Assembly: GCA_000934455.1 (NCBI GenBank)
Contig: KN883359.1
Coordinates: 129,969 to 158,395 of the forward strand
Reading direction: 5' to 3'
From: Apostichopus parvimensis
Taxonomy: Eukaryota; Echinodermata; Holothuroidea; Aspidochirotida; Stichopodidae
DNA: 28,427 bases
Below are positions 9,953-19,800 of this stretch, one piece after another (position 1 is the first letter of the stretch; each line of letters begins with the position of its first letter). Both the position numbers and the translations under genes were made by a program. The notes below the pieces were generated by a model. That model did no database searches. It was not told the origin of the DNA and saw only the letters and a program-made list of their open reading frames with translations.

Positions 9953-11893
9953 CTATACCTGTATGCAATATATTGTCATATGGCCAGAGTCGGTGCTGGT
10001 AATTAATCGGTCATCGTCACGATGCATCTCGACTATGGTTATGAATTTACTACGGTCATCGACAATCAGTGGCTGCCCGAGTGCCGTCCCGACGGTTTTT
10101 GTGAAAAGAGAATAACACTGGATGAAAGATGACGTCTGTTTAGACCAAAGTACATAGGCGATACCTTTACAACAAGCCACTCCAATCGGCTTGAAACCAA
10201 ACCGGGGAGGGATAAATCGAGAGATTACGTTCCCACTTGCGTCGACTAAAAGAGCTATCTCTTCCCCGTCACTTACTACCAGGCAGTCTCCATGAAACGC
10301 TATTGACGTTGGAGGACGGCCGTCCTCTTTCAGAGTTATCGATGATGCATACTCCATCCCATAGGTCAGCAGAGATATGATCCTATTCTTGTCGTTGCCA
10401 AATGCAATTCGTTTTTTCTTTCTATTGATCGCAGCACAGGATATTTTGGCTCCCGGCACGAGATGCTTCCGAACGCCAAAATTTAGAACTTCATCTGTAC
10501 GCTCAGCTATTTTCATTCGAAATACGGAGGATTCCCAACAAACCGCAGCTATTCCGTCATCTAGCGCGGAAGCAAAGGCCGGCGTTATTTCTGGATTCTG
10601 TCCGTTATCTTGCAACTTTCTCATATGGACGGGGTTTCCGTTAAGGTTGACCAAATCAATAGCCGCCTTCGTGGCTCCTTTACAGGAGGTGAACATGACA
10701 TTTTGGTCACAAGCCGATGTCATTGCAGTCACGGTGTATTCTCCTTCTGCTTGAAATCTCTGAAGACTCACTGCTGATATTTTACTCAGTCTTCTAATGG
10801 GATCGATTTTACCGAGTCCGCGGAGTGGTCCATTATCCGACGGTTTGTACTCAAATGTTAACTCCTGCAAGCGCTCTCTATGCATCTGGATCGTTTTATT
10901 GAGTCCATCCCGTGTTTTCACTAGATCATGGTTTTGATGCATTCTGGTGTACCCACCTGGATCGCTGGTATTTCGATTAAATTGTCTCAAATAATCCGCG
11001 GCTTCTGTATGTGCCTTTTTTAGCTCATATGCAATCGTTTCAGTTCGTTGGACAATGTAATTTTTTCGACGAGAACAACGGGTGAGCAGTTTATGTTGAT
11101 TGGCTTGTATTAATTTAGTTTGGTCCAGAACATGTTGATCAATGTCCCGCCTCATCTGTTCGGCTTGCGTGAGCATTTCTTGGACACAACTGCTAGCATT
11201 TTCTTGTATTTCTTTATCGGCCTGTTCTATCAACGAGACAAGAATGGCTCTCTTTTGGAAAACGTGCTCGTGAAGCTTCGTGGTTTCTCGGAGAAGTTCG
11301 TCGAAAGTCATTGGCGGTTTAGGAGACGTGGGTGATAATGGCTGTGTTCGTTCGACGTGATGTCCCATATGAGATTCCTGAATACATAGATCACAGACTC
11401 GTGTACCCAAGCAAGTCGTACAAAAGCCGTTTGCGATCTCCTCTATGTGTTCTCGGCAGTAAATTATTGGTTCAGCTGTAGGACTATTCTGGATATTCCG
11501 TTTATGTGACTCTATCTTGTGGTTTTGTAAAACCGCCATTTTGGAATGTTGCTCGATGCAGCTTTGACAGATGTCCATTCGGCAATCCAAGCAATGAGCT
11601 GTTGTTTGACAGTGTAACTTGCAGGATTCGCATCGTAGCTCTAACGTTGAAGAACTCATCTTGCGATGTCGAAGCAACCGTGTAGCTGGGATTGGTTTGA
11701 GATACGGAGTTTCGTCGTCGCCGGAATCGCTCTGATAGTGGCATATTCGACATTCGTGTTCTGGAAATTTCTTGGTGAAATCGTCGTCACAGCTTCCGCA
11801 GAGGACGTGCTTACACCTTAACTGATGTGTCTCTTGTTTACTTTGGAAACAAAATTCGCACGTCCTTGATACGGTATCGAGTTCCCCACTCAT
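9953..11893 (-). CDS. TRIM family RING E3 ubiquitin ligase, intronless
   Basis: This is a single uninterrupted frame of 646 residues from the ATG at 11893. The frame stays open upstream to about 11938, but only through a TTG, so the ATG (MSGELDTVS) is chosen. Domains: a C3HC4 RING at about residues 12-51 (C-x2-C, then CKHVLCGSC with the C-x-H-x2-C-x2-C core, then CRIC). B-box 1 is at about 88-130 (CESC...CLDC...CQSC...H). B-box 2 is at about 146-179 (CREH...CTTC...CDLC...HMGHH). A long helical, Gln/Glu/Lys-rich coiled coil runs from about 197 to 345. The C-terminal 270 residues are beta-rich with repeated short strands and may form an NHL/WD-like propeller. TRIM proteins self-associate through the coiled coil and ubiquitinate targets chosen by the C-terminal domain, usually in the cytoplasm. 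Which TRIM subfamily (TRIM45/56/2/3-like) cannot be settled here. An intronless gene is consistent with retroposition or with the expanded TRIM sets of marine invertebrates. No frameshift is seen. Confidence 0.87.
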   Translation of the reverse strand: MSGELDTVSRTCEFCFQSKQETHQLRCKHVLCGSCDDDFTKKFPEHECRICHYQSDSGDDETPYLKPIPATRLLRHRKMSSSTLELRCESCKLHCQTTAHCLDCRMDICQSCIEQHSKMAVLQNHKIESHKRNIQNSPTAEPIIYCREHIEEIANGFCTTCLGTRVCDLCIQESHMGHHVERTQPLSPTSPKPPMTFDELLRETTKLHEHVFQKRAILVSLIEQADKEIQENASSCVQEMLTQAEQMRRDIDQHVLDQTKLIQANQHKLLTRCSRRKNYIVQRTETIAYELKKAHTEAADYLRQFNRNTSDPGGYTRMHQNHDLVKTRDGLNKTIQMHRERLQELTFEYKPSDNGPLRGLGKIDPIRRLSKISAVSLQRFQAEGEYTVTAMTSACDQNVMFTSCKGATKAAIDLVNLNGNPVHMRKLQDNGQNPEITPAFASALDDGIAAVCWESSVFRMKIAERTDEVLNFGVRKHLVPGAKISCAAINRKKKRIAFGNDKNRIISLLTYGMEYASSITLKEDGRPPTSIAFHGDCLVVSDGEEIALLVDASGNVISRFIPPRFGFKPIGVACCKGIAYVLWSKQTSSFIQCYSLFTKTVGTALGQPLIVDDRSKFITIVEMHRDDDRLITSTDSGHMTIYCIQV

Positions 11894-11924
11894 TTCGTCA
11901 GGACCATGAATCAAATTTTGGTTG

Positions 11925-12118
11925 AAAACCAAAACCAATTCAAAACCCCGAAAGAAAAAAAAAGGTTAAAGAAAACCCCAAGCCGGTTGAAAGAAGCCAA
12001 CCCAAGCCCAAATTAAATAACCGAACAACAAAAACAAAACAAAAAACGGAAGAACCCCCCACCTAAAGCCGGGGAAACCCCCCAAAAAGGCCCCGGTTAA
12101 ACAACAAAAAAAAACATA
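11925..12118. other. T-depleted, homopolymer-rich patch upstream of TRIM
   Basis: On the plus strand this interval is almost entirely A, C and G, with runs of two to nine identical bases (AACCCC, AAAGCCGGGG, CCCCCCAAAAAGG). T appears mostly as TT. It changes abruptly to ordinary sequence at about 12118. It could be a genuine polypyrimidine-rich minus-strand leader, a splice-acceptor region or a consensus error in the assembly. I favour the last. Confidence 0.5.
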
Positions 12119-13939
12119 ATCACCTCGACTTGTCTGTGTAATCAAGTTCGTCCCATGTAATCACTAAATCCTTTCATGAGAACTGTTCACGTATTTCAAC
12201 GGGCATGTAATCACCACAGAGTTGTATGCACATCAACATCTTCACGTGAAACACACAGCAGTATGATTCAATTTGTAATGTTGCCAAATATACATTAACG
12301 TATTCCAGGCATGATAGACAGTTTAATAGATACCTTAGTTATGAAATTCGTTTGTCGCAAAGATTTCAAAGCTTCCTTGAATGAAAATATGATCACGTTT
12401 TCGTAGATTTGGAAACCACTGTCTGTTCTGCACTTTTCAATGAGAGAACAATTGTATACCGCAAGAAACTAAGTTCCTGGTTTGAAGGATATTGCTTTTG
12501 CGTTAGTCTCAAACTACATTATTTAGTGGGGAAAAAACACGCTGCATATAACAGTAATTGCAATAGCAAATAGTGGCTGATTAAGTTTGATACCATAAAT
12601 TTCCGTCTTCAAGCAATGAAAACAGTATACTCGCGACGCCGAAACTTTTCCTGAAGAAAATGCAAAGTTGCATACGCAGTCCGTATAGTTCCCTGAATGG
12701 CAAATGTGTGTGTGTATGTAAAGTGTATAGATTAGTTTTAAAGATTGAAGTCATACGCTGCAACGTTAAATGATTCACTTCAATGCGCACAATATGACCG
12801 TGACTTGATGTATAACAGAGTTAAAGAGTGGGTGTATGGTTGGATGGGGTGTAACAATTTCAATGATTGAAATCAAATTTCTGTACAAAAATAAATGCCA
12901 GATTTACTGATACAATTTGCACATAAATACATTGGTGGATCACTATGAACGTGTATTTTAGGAAAGCAATCAATAATTATCTCATCAACTTCCGGTCGAA
13001 CGGAAATTCCAGGACAACAGTCGTTTCCATCTTATTCAAACTGAAAGTTTACTACAACGGCATTATCACGGAAGAGACACCAAAATATCACAAAAAAGGG
13101 GGGGGGGGATATCATCTTAATTACCTAAATGATTGGGTCACTCTTTGTTGTTGAAGGTTATACCTTGGATGTGTCAGTTAACTTTATTATTTAGTCTGCG
13201 CTTTTAATTAGTTTAACCAAGTCCACATCTGCCAATAAAATGCATCACTTTGTCAGCCTCAGGAGGGCATAAGAAATTTACAAAAGTTTCTTTCAGCCTG
13301 CGTAATGAAGTAGCAGCTGCGTCAGTAAAACCATTGGAAAACCCTCAGCACCATCAGTCCATCTCTGTGGTACACGGTAAGCTTGAAATCGACACCAGGC
13401 CACTTTCCTTCAGGGGGTAAAGGGGGGGGGCATGCGGGCCCCGTCGAGCCTGAAAACCCGTTCCATACAGCATAGTGCGTTCAAAGTGACGGGTTCAATA
13501 GTGTAGTGTACTGAACAGAAGTACTTCAGTACACTACAAAAGCATCAAGAAAATATGGGAACCGCTATATGTCATTGCGCTAGTGTGGTAGTGTTAAAGA
13601 AAATACATCTATACAACTAATATGAGGCCTTCAAGATATATAATAAAACCATCATCTGTTCCAATTTTGTCTCTGTTTCTCTTTCTAAATTATCTGCTGA
13701 CCTCTTGTATTGTCCATTCTAATGTTGAAGAGGTACAGACACACACACACACAGAAAAAGAGACCCTAACGAATAATTGCTGGCTATATATGTTCCCTTT
13801 ACTAGGCTCTGGTAATCCTTGGCCACCAAGCCAACAAGGTATAGTCAATACATACATTGCTGGAGACAGCTTAGATTCTATTACTGTTTTTATCGTGAAA
13901 CCGATATACCGTTGTAAACAGTATCGGTTTCGCCTCTGT

Positions 13940-13992
13940 GTGAAGTTAAAACACTCAAAATACTCAAAATGTGAAGTTAAAACACTCAAAAT
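13940..13992. repeat. Two-copy 31-bp direct repeat
   Basis: GTGAAGTTAAAACACTCAAA begins at 13940 and again at 13971. This is a local duplication with no evident function. Just upstream, GAAACCGAT (about 13896-13906) and ATCGGTTTC (13923-13931) can pair as a small hairpin. Confidence 0.7.
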
Positions 13993-14255
13993 AGTCACCT
14001 AACATGGTAAAAGATATAAAAGCAATATCTAAAAAACAAAAGCATAACACATAAATAAATTAATCGATTATTTCACTTTATACTCATCAACATCAGAGCC
14101 AGATGTTACGATTAATTTTAAATGGAATGCGTGGAGGGACTGTACTGTAAATTGAACTGTAAAAAATATACCTTATTGTAGGCAATATAGCTTGCCCTTT
14201 AAGTTCCGGGTATTTCCCGTAAGGTTTTCACTGCTTTAATAGAAAAATAAATCCA

Positions 14256-14290
14256 ATCAGGGAGTTGTTATGCCATAACAACTCCCTGAT
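14256..14290. repeat. Perfect hairpin, 16-bp arms, 3-nt loop
   Basis: ATCAGGGAGTTGTTAT at 14256-14271 is followed by GCC and its exact reverse complement at 14275-14290. It could be a foldback relic or a snapback error. No T-run or gene lies next to it to suggest a terminator. Confidence 0.85.
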
Positions 14291-14416
14291 CCAATCATAT
14301 GATCGGCAGGAAACATTGCAACAGGCTGAGGAGGTGGTGCCGTTTTGAATGGAAGAAATAGACCGTTATAAAGCTGCATGGCGCTAGAGTCCTTTGAAGG
14401 TATACCATATGGTTAG

Positions 14417-14462
14417 TTGGATCATGGAGGTCTGTTTTTACCTCCATGGTTGGATGATCCAA
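14417..14462. repeat. Imperfect hairpin next to assembly gap
   Basis: TTGGATCATGGAGGT pairs with ACCTCCATG...TGATCCAA across a short T-rich loop. Outer (8 bp) and inner (9 bp) stems are separated by an asymmetric bulge. A G8 run and the N gap follow at once. Confidence 0.6.
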
Positions 14463-14473
14463 GGCGGGGGGGG

Positions 14474-14523
14474 NNNNNNNNNNNNNNNNNNNNNNNNNNN
14501 NNNNNNNNNNNNNNNNNNNNNNN
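14474..14523. other. Assembly gap of 50 N
   Basis: Fifty consecutive N bases. The round number suggests a fixed-size scaffolding gap of unknown true length. It sits directly after a hairpin and a poly-G run, structures that commonly break sequencing and assembly. Confidence 0.99.
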
Positions 14524-16814
14524 GATGTAAAACCTCTTCTTTAATTTATTTGGCAAATTGGTAAGATGAATATAGTAATTGATCGAAACAAGTTACATAC
14601 ATTGCAGAAAGTTAACACACTTTGCAGCCTGAGTATATTTTTGATCACTTTTAACCCGATGTTTTCTTATATGAAAAGCCATTTCGGTTAGTGCTTTTGG
14701 TAACTACTGTTAGGTCTACTCCCGGGCCCTCTTTTCTGAGAAAACCCATAGATCTACCAATGTGTCATACCGTACCTATATAGTCGGCCATCTCAGAAGG
14801 CGGTCCACCGGCCAAATTCGGCCCGCGAAAATTTTCAATCCGGCCTGCGATAAATGCGTTTTTACTGCTAAAAATGCCTTCAGTACCTGTTTATGTAAAC
14901 AGACTGAATTGGATTAACTTTTCGATATTGACAGGAATCTTATCGCATCGATTTTATTTCAAATTTCCACTAGATAAAAGTAATGCAATGAATGCGGCGG
15001 CAAGTAGAACTGCTCCACAGTGATGCGAATAGAGAACGTTCATAAAGCTTTCCATCTGGAGCGGTGTGGAGTGAGCGGCAGTGACGGCACCTGCCAAGGC
15101 ATTCTTGGGAGCGGGGAACTACGGGGCAAGGCATATATATATATATATATTTTTTTGGGGGGGGGGTGGGTATATGATATGGGGAAGGTGTCTGGGCGGA
15201 GAGGTTTCCTCTCCCTTTGGGAATTTTTCTACAAGTAAAGTGACTTGGATGCAAAAGGGTGCTATCATTTGACAATTTTTCACATTAATGCATTGCAAGC
15301 AGTTTCTGATACAAACGATGAGCCAAATCCTTTGGGGACACTGGGGGGGGGGGGGATCGGGAGGGAAAAATCCCCTCATGACCACCCCCCTGCAGTGCCA
15401 CCACTAGGGAGGTGATAAGAAGAGGAAAAGAGGATGCTTGACCTATTCTAAACGGCATGGTCGACCATGACTATACCAGGGGCATAGCTAGACTGTTTTA
15501 GAGGTGGGCAGTGCCTTTCTGGGAGGGCAGACAGAAAAATTACAACTAAATAAAAAACCGGATTTTTTTTTTTGGGGGGGGAGGAGGGGAGGATTGATAG
15601 TCCCCCTTCCCTTGGCTTCGCCACTGGATTACCCTCAGCTCACTAGGGGATCATTTTCTTGATGCCTCACAATTTACAACCTCACCATATGGGGCCGTGC
15701 ATGGCACAATTTGTCATATAAAGCAAAAATATTCATAGATTTTAACTGCTTGGTTTAAATTCAAATCATATGAGTTTATTTTATACGTTCATTTTTCATG
15801 GGCAACTTGAAGAACACTTCACGTTACGTTAGGTCCTTGCAAATAGATTACAAAACCATTCCTTATGACTTGTCGCCAAATTCCAATAATGTGTGAAATT
15901 TCAAACATTGGCCATAACACCCAAATCTGGGAAATCCTGCTCATTAATAAAGGAAAGGAAATGAGAAAAAGAGAGTACATTTTAAGTATCAAATATCACA
16001 CTCATGCTGTTAGCCAGGAAAGGTTCTGGGAAAAAATGGAAGGTCATTTTTTTTTTTTTTTTTACTCGAACAGGCGTGCTGATGTGGGGGAGGGTTATGG
16101 AGAACGCGAAGGGTTGGGAGACTAACATAATGTCTGAACTTCACAAGAAGCACGATTTTCCTTTATCCTGACAAAAAAATTCTTATTGATATTAGCAGCC
16201 TCAGTTTCAGCAGAATCTTGAACCTTGAATCTGTCAGTGAGAGTAGTCATTCTCAGGATGAAAATCATTGCTCAATGTTATCAAACAATTTCTGCTATTT
16301 AATCATGGATCTTGATATTCATGCTCTCTTCGTGCTAAAATTCAAAGGAGTAGGAGGTATATGACCCGAAAAATTAATCACGTAATCGCTTGGCATTGTT
16401 TCTGATGATGCTAAGGTTCCAGGGGAATGATATATCAATGCTACGTGCTAGGGGGGGCATTCCTAGTAAGATGAGGGGGCGGTGGGGGGGGGGAGGGATG
16501 GGAGAAGGGCAGGAACATAATGATCATTCTCCTATTTTTTAAAAGCGGGTTGGGGGGGGAGGGGAAGCCACCTCCTCTGCTTCCCATGTCCCTTCGCACA
16601 TCTTCGATTAACCTTCTGGCCATCCCATGCTCGCGCCGAAAATAAATTCATCCATCACGAATCACATCACTTTAACGAGTCTCCTTTGGAATGTTCCCCC
16701 CTCCTCCCCTCCCCTCCCCCAGACAAGAAAAAATAAGAAAAATACTATATTTTTGATTGTTCGGCCCTCCCAATGTCAGCCGAACCGGTAATGTCTTTCA
16801 AAACAATAAAGACG
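14524..16814. other. Gene-free repeat-rich interval downstream of SRRD
   Basis: No gene is recognised. Contents: a GC-rich motif CCGGCCAAATTCGGCCCGCG near 14809, an (AT)n-T-G compound run (15132-15166), a G13 run (15343-15355), a MITE-like element (15476-15627), a T18-type run near 16047-16065 and several G-rich stretches (16451-16570) with matching C-rich ones (16695-16722). Confidence 0.5.
15476..15627. mobile_element. Short MITE-like element with CAGTGGCG-type ends
   Basis: The left end reads CCAGGGGCATAGCTAGAC. The right end read from the opposite strand is CCAGTGGCGAAGCCAAGGG. These are imperfect inverted termini around about 150 bp that contain a T11-G8 run. A clear target duplication is not visible. 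It shares end motifs with sites near 5440 and 22257. Confidence 0.45.
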
Positions 16815-19800
16815 TCAGCTTTTTTCCTTCTTCAAAATAATCTCTAAATCTTCGATATGATCATAGGAAGGTTCTGTCCTCTGCTTCCAGATTTCATTTG
16901 GTACTTGTTTCATTCCTTCAGAGTTGAATATATGGAAAGCCATGTCATTAAATATATCTGTATGTTTAAAGTTGTTTTTGACTTTCTCCTCTGTCGTAAA
17001 CGGTAATATCTGTTATAACAAAAAGTGGAAATGGAATGAAGGAAACTAATATAAAATATATATATATAGAAACAGAAATAATCATATTCATAATAATAAA
17101 TAAATATAATGATAATAATGCGGAATTCAAAACTGCAAAAAGGTTTGATGCCTATCAGGTCGCATTAATTATTTAAAGTAACATTTTGTGTTGATTTCGG
17201 TAGAAAATTCTCAAAAACTCTTTATACTACAATCCAGTGAAATATGCAGTTAATAATAGTCAAGTTTTATCAGAAATAATGAAGTAAAAACATTGACAAA
17301 CTTTATAGACTACTGATTTGAACATTCCATAACATGTGATCAAAAGTATTTACAATTAAGTGAGAGTTGTGTCTGGCCAGAAACAGTGTTAGAATCAAGT
17401 AATGGTCATTTAGTGACTTTTTTGGGGGGGGGGGGGGGGGGAGGGGGAGGGTTAACACTCGGTGAAGGTCTTGTAAAAGTTTCGGATATATTAATGACAA
17501 AACTAAACAGCTACTTCGATATCTAACCAGAAGGTATATTGTCTTTTACAATAAAATGAGAAACATTTCTCTAAATGCTTGCATGTGAGGGACTAGCTCC
17601 CTACTAAAGAGGACCACAATTTGACCTTTGACCTGCTAAGATGCTTGACTGCATCATACTGCACACAGGTTCTTTCATTCTTTTACAGGACATTTATTGT
17701 ATTAACCAAGTTATCAAATTTTGATTTGAAAGATTTGATCAGGAAAAAAAGGATACAGCTGCAATATAAGAGGCTTCGGAAAACAATCGAGCTTCAGGTA
17801 TTCTGTTGAGAAGAGAATAAGTTCAAACTAGAAAACATTTCAGTTCAATTTTTGTTGTTGTCAATTTAAAAAACAAAATCTTAAAGAGTAAAGATATTCT
17901 TAGGTAGCATGGCATTATAAACCAGTTCAGAATAGTTATTAATATGCACACTGTTCCCCCACCCGCGCCCCCCCCCTCGAGATGTATGTCACTCATTAAG
18001 CCGCCCCCTATCCACATTAATTTCTGCAAAATTTTGCCATAATTCTATGGAAAAAAAAAAACCACTTAAGAATACGGTTGCTTCGTTAGTATTTCTCTTG
18101 AAATTCTTCGCTCTTACTAGATATAGAATATAATCCTGAAATCCTTTTGCTGCTCCTTTTATATTTTTCATATTTACAAGTTTTTAAATATTTTGATATT
18201 TTGAAATGAAACTGGGATTTGATGCCTGGTAACACTAGATACAGGGTACTGCAGCTTTTGACTGACAGAATCTCTAGGAATATTCCTACATGATGCGGTC
18301 ATGAAATTGATCGCACTGAACTCACAGCAATTCTACGGCCAATTTTCGATATCACGTGTGAAATATTTTCTTCACTCAGTAAAAAAAATCTCCCTCGTGT
18401 CAGCTGATGTATAGAGCGGGGGACCGACTTACTTACTATTAATCATTCTTACTTGTCTTTATTTAAAAGACAGAAAAAAATATTTAAATTATTTTCAACG
18501 ATTTTTTGCAATTTACCTCTCATGAAAAGAAGAGAAGCTGTTCCCGAGAATGATGAGATTGTGAAGGTTGTCGTTTCCCCAGTTGGCCCACAATGCATTG
18601 TTATAAAGAGGCTTTCCACAATGAGGCATGAAGAGTAATGTTGGCTCCTTGCAGACTCTTTTTCCTTCCTTGGATCGAATAAACATACGTAGAAAATAAA
18701 TTGATGATCTAAGTAATGTCCGTGGCAAACATGGCTTCACTAGCAGGCTGACAGTGATCTCAGCCTCCAATAGAAAGTGAGGGATTATCATCATGCCCCT
18801 CCCCGCTCCCCCATCAACACACACACACATATGCATCAGAACTTAATTATACAAGGGAGTGTCTACTACTGAGCATACTTGAACATAAATGAAAATTTAA
18901 ATAAAAGAAAGAATCACAATTCTTTTGCTACCCATATTTGTAGAAAATTTTGTTTCTGTAATGTTTTGCTCTCTGAATATGAAAACACAGTATATTTGTT
19001 AAACTTTGTATGGAAGCATACTAAATACTGTTAGGAGAATACAGAGGTTAGTTGGTCCCTTAACGGGCCCAAGGGAAATGCCCAATTGCCAAACCACTGA
19101 CACCAGACGATGTGCCTTTGCTTTGATCTTTGCTTGGGTCCAACTTAAGCAAAGCTTTGGTGTGACCAAGAATAATATGCTTTATTATACCTCATTTCAT
19201 TTATACTAAAATAATTGCCTTTTTTGTTCTGAGAGTTTTGCATATTTTGGGGCACTTATAATTATACTGAAATATAAACGTTTTACTATATATATATACT
19301 GGTTTAATTCACTAAAAGTTCAAAATTTATGAGAGCATCAGTTTTACCTCATTTTCTTTAATGACCTCAAGCCCGAGATCTTTTAGGAAAGCAATCTCTG
19401 ACTTTGTGAATCTTGGATCATAACAAAAACACTTAGAATGGGGAACCTGAAAATAAGAAAATAAAGGCAGGATAAAGTACACTAGTAGAACATCTGTTGA
19501 TCAATTAATCAAACACGCCATTAGTGTCATTACCAAGTTGAAACCAAATTTCAACATGCTTAAAATCGCTTTTAACATTAAAATATCTTCTTCTTGCAGA
19601 TTAATATTATTAAACTTATTTTTCTGTCAGTGAGAAACTTTTTATCACAGCAGGATCTTCCCTAGGGGATAACTGTCACACATTTACCTAGACTGTCTTT
19701 TTAATCGACAAGCGTTCTAAGAATAGCATCTTAAATTATTTCAAGTTCATTTGTCAGAAATTGCTAGATATACTGTACAGTATGCTTACAAGCACTGTTT

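Larger units (their letters stand above)
12119..14473. other. Gene-free interval
   Basis: No gene is recognised. Small features include a G9 run (about 13099-13107), a G8 run near 13424, an (AC)n tract (about 13738-13753), a 31-bp direct duplication (13940-13992) and two hairpins (14256-14290 and 14417-14462). Open frames are short and unconvincing. Confidence 0.5.

Noticed and set aside
10377..10754. 125-residue plus-strand ORF
   Set aside because: It is antisense to the TRIM coding region and is a shadow of it.
18077..18171. Alternative SRRD exon with TTTCAG acceptor and GTAAGA donor
   Set aside because: The implied 18-nt exon would not restore the reading frame into the last exon, whereas the 46-nt exon at 17757-17802 does and matches the family YIA motif.
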